Source: Lachnospiraceae bacterium
GTDB lineage: Bacteria; Bacillota; Clostridia; Lachnospirales; Lachnospiraceae
Direction of reading: 5' to 3'
DNA: 37,575 nt
Assembly: GCA_017557525.1 (NCBI GenBank)
Contig: JAFYYN010000126.1
Coordinates: 1-37,575 of the forward strand
Position 1 is the stretch's first letter, and every line of letters starts with the position of its first letter. Below the pieces are notes generated by a model. It made no database searches and was not told where the DNA came from. It was given only the letters and a program-made list of their open reading frames with translations. The position numbers and the translations under genes are program-made. Below, in pieces: positions 24,925-33,373 of the stretch.

Positions 24925-25356
24925 TCACCGCCTGTTATAATCAGTTTCCACACATTCGGGCTCACAGTTAATATTCACTTTAACATTGAGTTTCAGCGAA
25001 CGAACAGTTTCAATAATGCTTTCCTCGATATTCTTCAATATTTCGGCTTTTTCTTCCCAAACGGATTGTGGAATGGAGATCTTTTGTATATTGTATACAG
25101 ATTGAGCCTTGGATTCGCCTGTTTCAATCGACTCCACGACTGCTATTCTTATAATCCTCATTTTATATGATAGATCATAATAATTTGGACTATCCCCTCG
25201 GTTGTTCCCTATGTTAAGCAAATAGATTTTATTTCTTTTATCTGCACACCAAAGATGATATTTTGAATAAGGGATTATTTCCGATTCCAAATCTCTGAAA
25301 CCGATTTCCTTCCATAAATCTTTTTGGTCGCCTACTTTTTCGAATACGAAACTCAT
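24925..25356 (-). CDS. hypothetical protein
   Basis: The product has 143 residues and is soluble. It starts with MSFVFEKVGDQKDLWKEIGF, has a mixed alpha/beta composition (YHLWCADKRNKIYLLNIG, MRIIRIAVVESIETGES) and ends in a helix and strand (SLKLNVKVNINCEPE). No family recognised. GAGAGGC precedes the ATG. It lies about 30 nt after a GNAT gene in the same direction and may be cotranscribed with it. Confidence 0.7.
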   Translation of the reverse strand: MSFVFEKVGDQKDLWKEIGFRDLESEIIPYSKYHLWCADKRNKIYLLNIGNNRGDSPNYYDLSYKMRIIRIAVVESIETGESKAQSVYNIQKISIPQSVWEEKAEILKNIEESIIETVRSLKLNVKVNINCEPECVETDYNRR

Positions 25357-25385
25357 TCAATGCCTCTCTTAAAAATATCGTATTG

Positions 25386-25853
25386 TTATAGTTTACACAC
25401 CATAATGTATTCTTCTTCATTCGCGTCTACGATTTCAAAACCGACCTTCTTATACATCCGAACTGCATAATTGGCTTTCTGAACAGCCAGCGATGCACGT
25501 TTATATCCCTTTTCTTTGAGTAAATCCAGCATCATCAACATAAGCCGTGTACCAATACCCTGACCACGATATTCCTTAAAAAGGGATATCGCAAATGACG
25601 GTGTTTCGTCATCGACATGACCGTAATCATTCATGATCCGCGTCCAAGCCGCCCCGACCACTTTGCCGTTATAATCTGCGACGATACAGTGATCAGCCCT
25701 ACCTGTCCCGAAACCCTCATAATATATTTTAAGTTCCGGCTGTTTTATGATTTCCCGGGGCGGCGGTTCAACACCCGCAGGGATAAAGATGGCCTCATAC
25801 AGAAAATCCTGCAGCAATCCTGTTTCAGTTTCTCTTAACTCACGAAATTCCAT
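25386..25853 (-). CDS. GNAT acetyltransferase
   Basis: The product has 155 residues. The acetyl-CoA-binding motif A is clear: FAISLFKEYRGQGIGTRLML (strand, then R-G-x-G-x-G/A turn). The typical end follows (ASLAVQKANYAVRMYKKVGF). GNATs move an acetyl group from acetyl-CoA to an amine, but the acceptor cannot be told. Its proline-rich stretch IPAGVEPPPRE near residue 25 is notable. GAGGC precedes the start. Confidence 0.92.
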   Translation of the reverse strand: MEFRELRETETGLLQDFLYEAIFIPAGVEPPPREIIKQPELKIYYEGFGTGRADHCIVADYNGKVVGAAWTRIMNDYGHVDDETPSFAISLFKEYRGQGIGTRLMLMMLDLLKEKGYKRASLAVQKANYAVRMYKKVGFEIVDANEEEYIMVCKL

Positions 25854-25960
25854 AGAAAAATTGCCTCATATTATGATCTGTTTTACAAATCCAAGCTTGT
25901 AATAGTATCTCTATTATAGCAAATCGATATTTTATTAGCAAATAGAAAATAATAAAAATC

Positions 25961-25989
25961 TTGCACTAATGGTGCTTTTGTTGTATCAT
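25961..25989 (+). promoter_or_regulatory. promoter of the EamA transporter gene
   Basis: -35 TTGCAC (25961-25966), 17-nt spacer, -10 TATCAT (25984-25989). The small palindrome GCACTAATGGTGC overlaps the -35 end and could be a regulator site. Confidence 0.5.
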
Positions 25990-26033
25990 ATGGTCCATGA
26001 TTAAGCATTTAGGGAAATGGCAGAGGAACAAAG

Positions 26034-26915
26034 ATGAAACCTTCAGATATAGGAAAACTTAATAATCACGTAAAAGGGATCCTGTGCATCATTGCGGCTG
26101 CTGCAGGTTTTTCTCTTATGACCTTTTTTGTCCGGATATCGGGCGATATACCCACGATGCAGAAGGTGTTTTTCAGAAATGCCGTTGCTTTGGTAATAGC
26201 TGTTACGGTGTTTATTGTAAAGAAAGAAAAGCTATATATAGCAAAAGGGAACCGTTTTGATATACTGATGCGATGCCTGTTTGGGACTTCAGGCCTGATT
26301 GCGAACTTCTATGCCATAGACCGGTTGGATCTTTCAGATGCAAATATGCTCAACAAACTGTCACCTTTCTTTGCGATAATCATGTCTATACCGATCCTTA
26401 AGGAAAAACCGTCCAAAACAGACATAGGGGCGACTGTGATTGCATTTATAGGTGCATTGCTGATTGTCAGGCCGTCCGGTAACAATCTTCAGCTTATACC
26501 TGCACTGGTCGGGCTTTACGGAGGATTCGGAGCCGGACTGGCATATGTATTTGTAAGAAGGCTTGGGAAAAAAGGCGAAAGGACTTCTGTCATAGTCCTG
26601 TGCTTCTCGTTATTCTCCTGCCTGGTAGCATTGCCATATCTCATATTCGATTATCATCATATGGAAGCAACCCAGCTTTTATACCTTATCTTTGCGGGGA
26701 TAGCCGCAGCTGTCGGTCAGTTTGGCATCACGTCGGCATATAAGTTTGCCCCTGCGAAAGATATATCCGTATTTGACTACACACAGGTGATTTTCGCAGC
26801 CACCTGGGGACTCATATTCCTGGGCGAAATTCCTGTCCCGTTAAGCATAGCCGGTTATATCATTATAATTGGCGTAGCCTTTTTCAGATGGTACCTGGCC
26901 AGAAAAAAAGCATGA
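26034..26915 (+). CDS. EamA/DMT-family transporter
   Basis: The product has 293 residues with about ten membrane helices arranged as two EamA halves (for example GILCIIAAAAGFSLMTFFVR and later LSIAGYIIIIGVAFFRWYL). Family marks include the region after helix 3 (DLSDANMLNKLSPFFAIIMS) and VFDYTQVIFAATWGLIFLGE in the second half. DMT carriers export metabolites or amino-acid-like compounds; the substrate cannot be told. It is the only + strand gene in this part of the window, with its own promoter and a terminator overlapping its end. Confidence 0.92.
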   Translation: MKPSDIGKLNNHVKGILCIIAAAAGFSLMTFFVRISGDIPTMQKVFFRNAVALVIAVTVFIVKKEKLYIAKGNRFDILMRCLFGTSGLIANFYAIDRLDLSDANMLNKLSPFFAIIMSIPILKEKPSKTDIGATVIAFIGALLIVRPSGNNLQLIPALVGLYGGFGAGLAYVFVRRLGKKGERTSVIVLCFSLFSCLVALPYLIFDYHHMEATQLLYLIFAGIAAAVGQFGITSAYKFAPAKDISVFDYTQVIFAATWGLIFLGEIPVPLSIAGYIIIIGVAFFRWYLARKKA

Positions 26916-26946
26916 TGCAATTAACACACATCATGCTTTCTTTTTC
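26907..26946 (+). terminator. Rho-independent terminator of the EamA gene
   Basis: AAGCATGATG and CATCATGCTT form a 10-11 bp stem followed by TTTCTTTTT. The left arm overlaps the last codons of the transporter gene. Confidence 0.85.
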
Positions 26947-26974
26947 ATTTGGATTTGTCGAAGGCTAAAATGAT

Positions 26975-27013
26975 AAAGCACAGGCATAAGATTAACTCTT
27001 AAGCCTGTGCTTT
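26975..27013 (-). terminator. terminator of the acidic-protein gene
   Basis: AAAGCACAGGC and GCCTGTGCTTT form a perfect 11-bp stem just beyond the stop at 27022 (minus strand). On that strand ATCATTTTAG follows, a modest T-rich tail. Confidence 0.7.
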
Positions 27014-27021
27014 GGTTATGA

Positions 27022-27627
27022 TTAATCATCATTCAATATACTGTAGAATCCTTCCGCTTCATCCTCTGTGAGATGCGATGCTGCATAAATAGTTCCGTCA
27101 TCCATATCAACTATATATACATCGTCTCCATCATCGATATACCCGATACTGAGACCGCCTACAGTTACCACTTCATATTCAGTGCCGTCATCAAGTTCGG
27201 CATCCTCAACCGTATACTGTGCAATAGCTTCTTCCGTACCGTCATGCACGTATGCATATTCGCCGTCATCTGAGGTATAGAAAAGAATAATGAAATCTCT
27301 GCCATTACCGTCATTAGCATAAACACCGTCAACATAGGCCAATTCGGGGTTGTCGTCTTCATCGTCAGCATATGACATAGAATCCACTATACCTCCCAGC
27401 GCCTCAAGAAGTGTCACCATAGTGTCATTTATTTTTTTCATATCTGCTTCATCATCAAAATCATTTTCATCGAGTTCACCAACCTCTTCGATAACCTCTT
27501 TTGTTTGATTAAGAAGATCTTCAATATCGCCATCCGGCTCTATACCTTCGTTGTTATACAGATCAACTACGGTATTGTACACATCGGTTAATGCTGCAAA
27601 ATTATCCTGCAAAGTTTCCATGTCCAT
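27022..27627 (-). CDS. very acidic hypothetical protein
   Basis: The product has 201 residues and is unusually rich in Asp and Glu (for example NPELAYVDGVYANDGNGRD, IGYIDDGDDVYIVDMDDGT), with few Lys or Arg. The first 90 residues are helical (LTDVYNTVVDLYNNEG, IEEVGELDENDFDDE). The second half consists of short strands, as in a small beta-sheet or repeat domain. No signal peptide or membrane segment. Strong ribosome site GGAGGG. It stands alone between a terminator and an AT-rich gap. No family recognised. Confidence 0.8.
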   Translation of the reverse strand: MDMETLQDNFAALTDVYNTVVDLYNNEGIEPDGDIEDLLNQTKEVIEEVGELDENDFDDEADMKKINDTMVTLLEALGGIVDSMSYADDEDDNPELAYVDGVYANDGNGRDFIILFYTSDDGEYAYVHDGTEEAIAQYTVEDAELDDGTEYEVVTVGGLSIGYIDDGDDVYIVDMDDGTIYAASHLTEDEAEGFYSILNDD

Positions 27628-27730
27628 GTTATTATCCCTCCATAGGTTTAATTATTTGTTTGCCGATTTTAGATAAATCGGCAGTCAAATATATTATATA
27701 CAACATACATGTATTGTGCAACATATATTT

Positions 27731-28006
27731 TCAGTTCACGCGTTTTCCATGTATTTCACAAACAAGGGTATTTGTCCCATCAGCTGAAATCATTACATTT
27801 CTCCAGACAAAACTGTTATCTGTGATATCCGAAAAAATCCAATATGAATTTTCATCATCCAGGACTTTCCCGACCAGCTTCCCATCTTCTTTGGTAAATC
27901 TAAGTCTCTTCATGCAGTGATCGCAAGCATAAACTACATCATAGCAGGTTTCATCTTTTCCTGAAATGAAGAAAAGATAGTACTCCAACTGGAAGAAAGT
28001 ACACAC
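27731..28006 (-). pseudogene. truncated fragment of a lipocalin-like or DUF protein
   Basis: The frame encodes up to 91 residues but overlaps the end of the next gene, and the likely native part is only about residues 17-91 (KDETCYDVVYACDHCMKRLR, then VGKVLDDENSYWIFSDITDN). That second segment recalls the C-terminal end of longer beta-barrel proteins. The only start (GTG) lies inside the neighbour and lacks a ribosome site. I read it as the 3' remnant of a larger gene cut when the membrane-protein gene was placed beside it. Confidence 0.45.
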
Positions 28007-28559
28007 ACCACGCTACAAGAGCGAGTCTTCCACCGAGACCGTCACCACCAGACGACATCCTTGAGAACATTCCGGTCATTGGCATAAATGTGCAGCTGAA
28101 GTAGAACACTCCATGTATCATCATAAATGCTTTGAGCCACTTGTCTGCTTTGCTCTTTGCTTTCATCGAAAGCCCTGTGAAGAAAGTCGAAAGCGCCATG
28201 ATACCGTAGCCGAGCAGGTCGTAATTGAAGATAAGCCCGCACTTACCCATGGTTAACAGCTTTGCTGCCTGTTCAGTCAGCTGTTCGTTGTTTACCGTGG
28301 TCAGCTGTGTAAAGTAGACCAACATAATAAACACACAGTACACCGCTGCAAGAACCATACCGATGTTCGCAGAAACTTTGCGGTCGTTTTCGCATTCGTT
28401 GTGAAGCCCTGCCGTCAGCATAATGAACCCGAGCGGCAGGATAAGGCATACAAAGAAACTCCCCATAGAATAGTTGATTATCAGAAATAAAGCAAACAGA
28501 AAGACTGTCACCGTAACTATCGCTGAGCCTGCTTTTGATATCATTTTGTTCAGATCCAT
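27951..28559 (-). CDS. six-helix integral membrane protein
   Basis: The product has 202 residues. Hydrophobic segments lie at about 12-30, 34-50, 63-85, 110-130, 143-162 and 178-198. The loop VYFTQLTTVNNEQLTEQAAK is polar. GGAG precedes the ATG. It resembles small membrane proteins of unknown function that are common in this group; I cannot name a family. The gene ends inside the frame of the truncated fragment described at 27731. Confidence 0.8.
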   Translation of the reverse strand: MDLNKMISKAGSAIVTVTVFLFALFLIINYSMGSFFVCLILPLGFIMLTAGLHNECENDRKVSANIGMVLAAVYCVFIMLVYFTQLTTVNNEQLTEQAAKLLTMGKCGLIFNYDLLGYGIMALSTFFTGLSMKAKSKADKWLKAFMMIHGVFYFSCTFMPMTGMFSRMSSGGDGLGGRLALVAWCVYFLPVGVLSFLHFRKR

Positions 28560-28858
28560 TTACTCTTTCTCCTTTTAAATTTGTGTCTTAACACGATATC
28601 CTTATAGAATATCCACCTCACATACTGTTTTCCCTACGTAAGCAATTATAATATTTTTCAACTTTGTATTAAAGTGAAAATAGTACTTATTTATCATGAC
28701 GAAAGTCATAAATCGTTTATCGAATCAAAAAAGGCAGAAGCAACTAAGCCTCTACCTTTTGAACCATCAGATATATTAAAAGATAATTTAGTGTACAAAC
28801 TGAAATTTGACGCTCTGGCAAACTGATTTTAAATATCCATTAACAGTAATCATCCACG
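28560..28858. other. intergenic region
   Basis: It holds the terminator at 28729-28760 and a small ATGAC-GAAA-GTCAT hairpin near 28696-28709. The short + reading LVYKLKFDALAN followed by stop near 28787-28826 may be a gene-end relic. No intact gene. Confidence 0.4.
28729..28760 (-). terminator. Rho-independent terminator, minus strand
   Basis: On the minus strand AAAAGGTAGAGGC and GCTTCTGCCTTTT pair over 13 positions with G-U wobbles, followed by TTTTTTG. It fits the end of the GNAT unit that stops at 28859. Confidence 0.7.
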
Positions 28859-29365
28859 TTAGTCCCTTTTCTTAATCATTCTTACTATTGAAACCGGCGT
28901 GCCAAGATTCCATTCCTTTTTGCTTCCATCGAATTCAAAACCATATTTGTGATAAAATTTTATGGCCCGCTCATTCTTTTCGAACACCCACACAAAAAAG
29001 GTGTTGTATTCACTAAGCCGGGAAAGTGCTTCATTCATTAATCTATAGCCTACTTTCTGACCATAGTATTCTGAGAGCACATAGATTGCGTCAACCTCTC
29101 CTGCATCCGGTAAATCTTCATCTCGCGACCGACCATACACCGCAAATCCTACAACTTTATCTCCATCCTTAGCTACAAGAGTATTGTCAGGGAAATTCCT
29201 GGCACGTGCTGTTGTAGCCTCTACAGTCATCGTATCAAGATATCTGTCACATACTATGCCTCTATAGGCTTCCTGCCATGCAGTACAGTGGACGTATCCT
29301 CTTCCGCACAACTCCTCATCAGTTTCAGCTGATTTAATAACTATTGAATCGTTTATTTCTTCCAT
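28859..29365 (-). CDS. GNAT acetyltransferase
   Basis: The product has 168 residues. Motif A is VDAIYVLSEYYGQKVGYRLM, followed by the typical C-terminal segment ERAIKFYHKYGFEFDGSKKE. An opening TAWQEAYRGIVCDRYLD is common in GNATs of the RimI-like branch. Acceptor substrate unknown. GAGGA precedes the start. It forms the left edge of a minus-strand island rich in acetyltransferase genes, and probably ends at the terminator 28729-28760. Confidence 0.93.
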   Translation of the reverse strand: MEEINDSIVIKSAETDEELCGRGYVHCTAWQEAYRGIVCDRYLDTMTVEATTARARNFPDNTLVAKDGDKVVGFAVYGRSRDEDLPDAGEVDAIYVLSEYYGQKVGYRLMNEALSRLSEYNTFFVWVFEKNERAIKFYHKYGFEFDGSKKEWNLGTPVSIVRMIKKRD

Positions 29366-29389
29366 ATAATCCTCAGTTAAAATTTTAAG

Positions 29390-29714
29390 TTAATCATTTT
29401 TTATAAACTTGAATTTTTCTATTACTTTAAGCGCACATTCTAGAGGCTTCCTGTATTCTTCCAGTTCACAATACTTTTCCCAATGCACCAGAACAACATT
29501 TTTCTCCTCAACATAGAAAACATCACAGAACTCTGAAAGATAATATGCACTATCCATATATTTTCCTGCCGTATCATAGTTCGTCATATTCAAAACCTCA
29601 TCACGCACAAATCCCGATTTGTCATCGTTAATAAACCCCAAATTCAAGTTTTCTTCGGAATATTTTTATTCTAAACCATAAATCTTCAATTGTTGGTATT
29701 ACTTCTTTCAGCAT
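29390..29714 (-). pseudogene. small gene broken by a single-base frameshift
   Basis: A frame with a proper ribosome site (AGGAG) starts at ATG 29714 and gives MLKEVIPTIEDLWFRIKIFR plus eight residues, then stops at 29628-29630. The next frame continues from the same place with NDDKSGFVRDEVLNMTNYD and runs to 29390. Skipping one base in GGGGTTT joins both parts into one protein of about 107 residues. I therefore read it as a frameshifted gene, or a sequencing error, rather than two genes. The joined protein is soluble and I do not recognise it. Confidence 0.6.
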
Positions 29715-29730
29715 TATTCAGACTCCTAAT

Positions 29731-29753
29731 TTAGAAAACCCAAAAGTTAATTA
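29731..29753. repeat. short boundary motif, copy A
   Basis: TTAGAAAACCCAAAAGTTAA matches copy B (33345-33367) except for one substitution and a one-base gap. It lies just behind the stop of the HIT gene. Confidence 0.4.
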
Positions 29754-30152
29754 CATTTTTACTTTATCAAATACAGTTTGGATATCTTCCTTTGCCCCTT
29801 CAAATATAGGCCACGCATCAATCCCATCATCCCGTTTCCTCGGAATAATATGAATATGAAAATGAGGCACCGACTGACCGGCACTCTCATCGCTGGCATT
29901 AAGTATATTAACCCCGTCATACCCACAGTTCTTGGTCAAATGGTCAGAGACCATTTTTACAGTATTGGCAACAGCAGAAAGTGTTTCTGAGTCACAATCC
30001 AAAATATTTTTACAATGCTTCTTGGGGATAACAAGAATATGACCGTCAACATCCCCTGCAATATCCATAAATGCAAGTGTTTCGTCATTCTCATATATTC
30101 TTAGCCCCTGTATTTCACCAGAAGCGATCTTACAAAATATACAATCTTCCAT
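29751..30152 (-). CDS. HIT-family nucleotide hydrolase
   Basis: The product has 133 residues. It begins with the HIT-family signature CIFCKIASGEI and GHILVIPKKHC, and carries the histidine triad HFHIHII. Enzymes of this family split nucleoside phosphoramidates or dinucleotides such as AMP conjugates. AGGAGGAAGG precedes the ATG. It sits inside the GNAT-rich island and is unbroken, unlike its left neighbour. Confidence 0.95.
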   Translation of the reverse strand: MEDCIFCKIASGEIQGLRIYENDETLAFMDIAGDVDGHILVIPKKHCKNILDCDSETLSAVANTVKMVSDHLTKNCGYDGVNILNASDESAGQSVPHFHIHIIPRKRDDGIDAWPIFEGAKEDIQTVFDKVKM

Positions 30153-30212
30153 TCCTTCCTCCTAAAACTCTTATTTAGTGCGTAATATCACTGTCCACCG
30201 TGAAAAGACTGC

Positions 30213-30986
30213 TTATTTGGCAAATGTCGTGTCCTTATCTTCGCGTGCCTCCGTCTCCACCCACGCGGGTTCGAAACCGCTCGAAAGCGCCGTCTTCCAG
30301 GACGCGAGATTTGAAAGACTTGTTCCGTAATACGGGATTGCTCCTCTGCGGAATGCCTCGTCACGAAGTAGCGTCACGAGTGTGCGCGCCACACCATGTC
30401 CCCTGTACTCCGGCAAAACGTCGATTCCAATCTGCCACAGGTCCGGTACATCCGCCGAACAGCCTGCCATTCCCATGATCTTCTCTCCGTCAAGCGCAAC
30501 GACCGCGAGCACATCAGGTCGTTCCGGACGAAAACGGTCACAGATCGCGTTCGGGAACTCGTCTTTCCCGTAGAATTTCATGATGTCATCTTGCTCGAGC
30601 CAACGGATATCGAGGTTCGTTATAATGTTCATCAGTTCCGCCTTCGGCAGGAACATATGATGTGTCAGCGACATCTTGTATCCGTGCTTTCTAAGTTCGC
30701 ACTCGAGCTCGTAAAAGTTGTGCTGCTCAAAGAGCCATATTCCTTTTTTCCCGTCGGCCCATTTGCGAAGCCATGGATGAAGCACATCATCCGCCGAGAT
30801 CACCGTGCCGCGACCTAAAGTCGCCATCTGTAGAAAGAACGCTTTGTCAGAGAACTTTCTCCTTCTTTCATCCAAAACTAAGCAAGTGATCGTATTCTCC
30901 TCCCGGTCGAATGCGTCCGGAGCGCAATTGAACTCCCAACCAAGCTGCTGCCGGAACCGTGTCCAAATATCTTCCCTTGTTATCAT
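30213..30986 (-). CDS. GNAT acetyltransferase, GC-rich
   Basis: The product has 257 residues. The C-terminal half is the GNAT fold, with motif A IGIDVLPEYRGHGVARTLVT. The N-terminal part (WTRFRQQLGWEFNCAPDAFD) precedes it as a separate domain. ATG 30986 has GGAGGA upstream; TTG 31001 is less likely. A 60-base sample inside the gene (30241-30300) is about 67% G+C, against 38% for a sample from the HIT gene next door, so the gene probably came from a different source. The acceptor is unknown. Confidence 0.9.
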   Translation of the reverse strand: MITREDIWTRFRQQLGWEFNCAPDAFDREENTITCLVLDERRRKFSDKAFFLQMATLGRGTVISADDVLHPWLRKWADGKKGIWLFEQHNFYELECELRKHGYKMSLTHHMFLPKAELMNIITNLDIRWLEQDDIMKFYGKDEFPNAICDRFRPERPDVLAVVALDGEKIMGMAGCSADVPDLWQIGIDVLPEYRGHGVARTLVTLLRDEAFRRGAIPYYGTSLSNLASWKTALSSGFEPAWVETEAREDKDTTFAK

Positions 30987-31114
30987 AGATATCCTCCGCA
31001 ACCATTACTATGTACTTACGCCGGTTTCTTCGCCAGATGCAATTATTCAATCGACTTCAAGTAAATTTCTATTATTTCCCAAGCTCTTTCTTTAGAAAAG
31101 AAAAAAATTTCAGG

Positions 31115-31558
31115 TTACTCAACCGTCCATTCAGTCCAATCTATGTGATTGTATTGCATAACATCATCTGAGTATTTCATCCCAAGCTTTTTATAAAAAG
31201 GCACCGCATTCTCGTTTGCTATCAGGTATACAGCTATATCCTTTTCGCCCCCGGCAAGTTCATGAGCTGTTTTCATCAGTCTCGTAGCAATGCCCTGTCT
31301 TTCGTAGTTCCTGTCTACTCCGAGATCGGTAACGTATAGCCAATAACAAAAATCTGTCAGTCCAAATAGAACTCCCACTACAAGTTTTTCTTCATTTCTC
31401 GCAACCAGACTAATTGATACATTGCTTACAAGTTTGGGAATTCTTTCGTAAAACCTCTCTTTCGGATATTGTGAGCCAAGATCACTTCTTTTTAAAAAAT
31501 CTATATATTCTTCTGCTGATATCCGTTCTTCACGGATTATAATGTTTTTGTTCTCCAT
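31115..31558 (-). CDS. GNAT acetyltransferase
   Basis: The product has 147 residues. Motif A reads VTDLGVDRNYERQGIATRLM, followed by the usual IANENAVPFYKKLGMKYSD. It is a one-domain GNAT with unknown acceptor. No good ribosome site precedes ATG 31558. The stop is followed closely by a T-rich stretch with TTTAGAAAA, similar to the boundary motif seen at 29731 and 33345. Confidence 0.9.
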   Translation of the reverse strand: MENKNIIIREERISAEEYIDFLKRSDLGSQYPKERFYERIPKLVSNVSISLVARNEEKLVVGVLFGLTDFCYWLYVTDLGVDRNYERQGIATRLMKTAHELAGGEKDIAVYLIANENAVPFYKKLGMKYSDDVMQYNHIDWTEWTVE

Positions 31559-31644
31559 ATTTTGATTTGTCTTCGGCAGTAAAACCGGAATTTCTCCTTC
31601 AAGGCACCTAATCTATACATTAGCGTTATTAAGAAAAGCCGGAA

Positions 31645-31720
31645 TTAAGAACATCTCATAAACCCACAACAGCCTATTTCTGTTAATTCCTTAAAACCTA
31701 GAGATTTATAAAACGCTAGT
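31645..31720 (-). pseudogene. 3' fragment of a GNAT gene
   Basis: The minus strand reads AFYKSLGFKELTEIGCCGFM, then RCS and stop. The intact GNAT at 35099-35503 ends AFYKSLGFRELTELGCCGFM with RCP. The match stops abruptly upstream of the fragment, so only the last 25 or so codons of a paralogue remain. The rest of 31559-31741 holds no gene. Confidence 0.8.
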
Positions 31721-31741
31721 ATTATACTCATGCTTGTGGAT

Positions 31742-32269
31742 TCATCTCAATTTTTTCGACATAAAAAGTATAAGGTCATCGTCATTCACACAAGGTTCAT
31801 ACTGGCCCAGCTGCTTTCCTTGATACCAAACTCCACTTCCGTCAAAGTTGTACCCTCTTTTTACATACATTCTCTGTGCAGGACCGTATCCCGAATGAAC
31901 TCCCACTGCCAGATATACTGTATCTGATATCTTTGATGCTTCCTTTTCTACAGCATCCAACAACTTATTTCCTATTCCCTTTTTATGAACATGAAAGAAG
32001 ACCAGAAGGTCATTAATTTCCGGATATCCAAAGCCATCCCAAGGTCCTCCCGTTGGATTTAAGATCAAAGTACAGTAGCCCACCATTTCCCCTTCATATT
32101 CTGCAATAAATACTAGCCTCTTCTGATTCTCTTGCTCAGAATAGTAAGTTTCATAAGTGTCCATCGAAGGATGCCAGCCATATGATAATTGAGTGTCAAA
32201 AATAGTTTTTGCATCCTCTTGCAACATGCTTCTTATTTTAATTAAGCCGTCATCGTAAAAGACTTTCAT
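31742..32269 (-). CDS. GNAT acetyltransferase
   Basis: The product has 175 residues from ATG 32269 (178 from ATG 32278, which lies only 2 nt behind the GGGG ribosome site; the second is therefore less likely). Motif A is INDLLVFFHVHKKGIGNKLL, later YGPAQRMYVKRGYNFDGS. The end WYQGKQLGQYEPCVNDDDLI is seen in several GNAT branches. Acceptor unknown. Confidence 0.88.
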   Translation of the reverse strand: MKVFYDDGLIKIRSMLQEDAKTIFDTQLSYGWHPSMDTYETYYSEQENQKRLVFIAEYEGEMVGYCTLILNPTGGPWDGFGYPEINDLLVFFHVHKKGIGNKLLDAVEKEASKISDTVYLAVGVHSGYGPAQRMYVKRGYNFDGSGVWYQGKQLGQYEPCVNDDDLILFMSKKLR

Positions 32270-32358
32270 TTCACGCATAGCCCCTTTCCATAAATTCAAA
32301 ATGTCGATGTTTAACAAAACTGGAATTTTCTTGCGATTTAATTAACCAGCTCCTACAT

Positions 32359-33303
32359 CTATTTTTTATATCTGTATATGCAAATATCTTCCTCAATTCC
32401 ATGATACGTGATATTCTCAAATCTTTTCCCATATTTTTCCCGAATGGAAGCTACAACTTTACCAGATACAGCTTTATGGATCTCCGATGGTACGTCCACC
32501 TGATCAGAAAAGCCTCGGCCTTCAAAACGTGGAAGGAATCGGTCAACCAGACGATCTGCATATTGCATACTTCGTTCAATTACCTTAGTTTCGACTTCAC
32601 GAAACATTGTTTTGCAAGCCGACTCTCTATCAAACTTCCAACTGTACCGCTTCGCACTCACATCATAGGCCTTAAGTTCTTCCCAATATGTATCATAGAT
32701 CTCACCAACAGCACGCGAGTATTCTGCATTCTCTTTTTCGTATTCCGAAATGGCTATACTTTTCCGTGCTGGAGCATCGCTCAGACACACAAAGCTTCCA
32801 CCCTTCTTAAGAACACGATATATCTCATCAAGTACTTTTTGTGGGTTTGAAATAAGATGCAGCATACTGTTTGCAACAACACAGTCAATACTTTTGTCTT
32901 CTATCGGAAGAGTCAATGCATTCATCCTGCAAAGTGTGACATTTTCGAGAGAAACATTATTACGTTTTGCACGTTCTTGCAAAATCATCATCATTCCGTT
33001 AGAAATATCTCCGGCTATGATTCTAATTCCGCATTTTGCGCACGGCACAGTAAGAGCGCCATCACCGCATGCAAGATCAAGAAACACACCGTCTCCAACA
33101 ATATCAGAAATGTAGTCTGCCACTATACTGTTTCGTTCCTCTATGATGTATTTACGGTTCCCAGAATAAGCGCCGCCTATATGCTCGTAACCAATATATT
33201 TATCTCCGTCCCCGGTCGTAACAAGATCCGGTGCGTCAGTAAGTTGAAGAATGTTGTTTTCTATGGTAATTGGTTTATTGCCGATTCTTAAAATATACTT
33301 CAT
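32359..33303 (-). CDS. class I SAM-dependent methyltransferase
   Basis: The product has 314 residues from ATG 33303 (GGAGGGAAGG upstream). Motif I is FLDLACGDGALTVP (Gly-rich loop at about 75-82), followed by the acidic residue after the next strand (IIAGDISNGMM), and motif IV-like ANSMLHLISNPQKVLDEIYR with LKKGGSFVC. These place it in the Methyltransf_11/25 group. The substrate cannot be told. The N-terminal 70 residues carry no known domain. It lies between the boundary motif at 33345 and the GNAT gene at 31742. Confidence 0.92.
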   Translation of the reverse strand: MKYILRIGNKPITIENNILQLTDAPDLVTTGDGDKYIGYEHIGGAYSGNRKYIIEERNSIVADYISDIVGDGVFLDLACGDGALTVPCAKCGIRIIAGDISNGMMMILQERAKRNNVSLENVTLCRMNALTLPIEDKSIDCVVANSMLHLISNPQKVLDEIYRVLKKGGSFVCLSDAPARKSIAISEYEKENAEYSRAVGEIYDTYWEELKAYDVSAKRYSWKFDRESACKTMFREVETKVIERSMQYADRLVDRFLPRFEGRGFSDQVDVPSEIHKAVSGKVVASIREKYGKRFENITYHGIEEDICIYRYKK

Positions 33304-33344
33304 TAGCCTTCCCTCCAAACATATAAGCTGTGATTTAGCGATTG

Positions 33345-33367
33345 TTAGAAAATCCAAAAGTAATTTA
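33345..33367. repeat. short boundary motif, copy B
   Basis: TTAGAAAATCCAAAAGTAAT matches copy A (29731-29753). It lies just behind the stop of the frameshifted gene at 33374, the same position relative to a stop codon as copy A. Confidence 0.4.
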
Positions 33368-33373
33368 TCACTT

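Noticed and set aside
30260-30300. GGTTCGAAAC resembling a tRNA T-arm
   Set aside because: It lies inside the GNAT coding frame, with no acceptor, D or anticodon arms around it.
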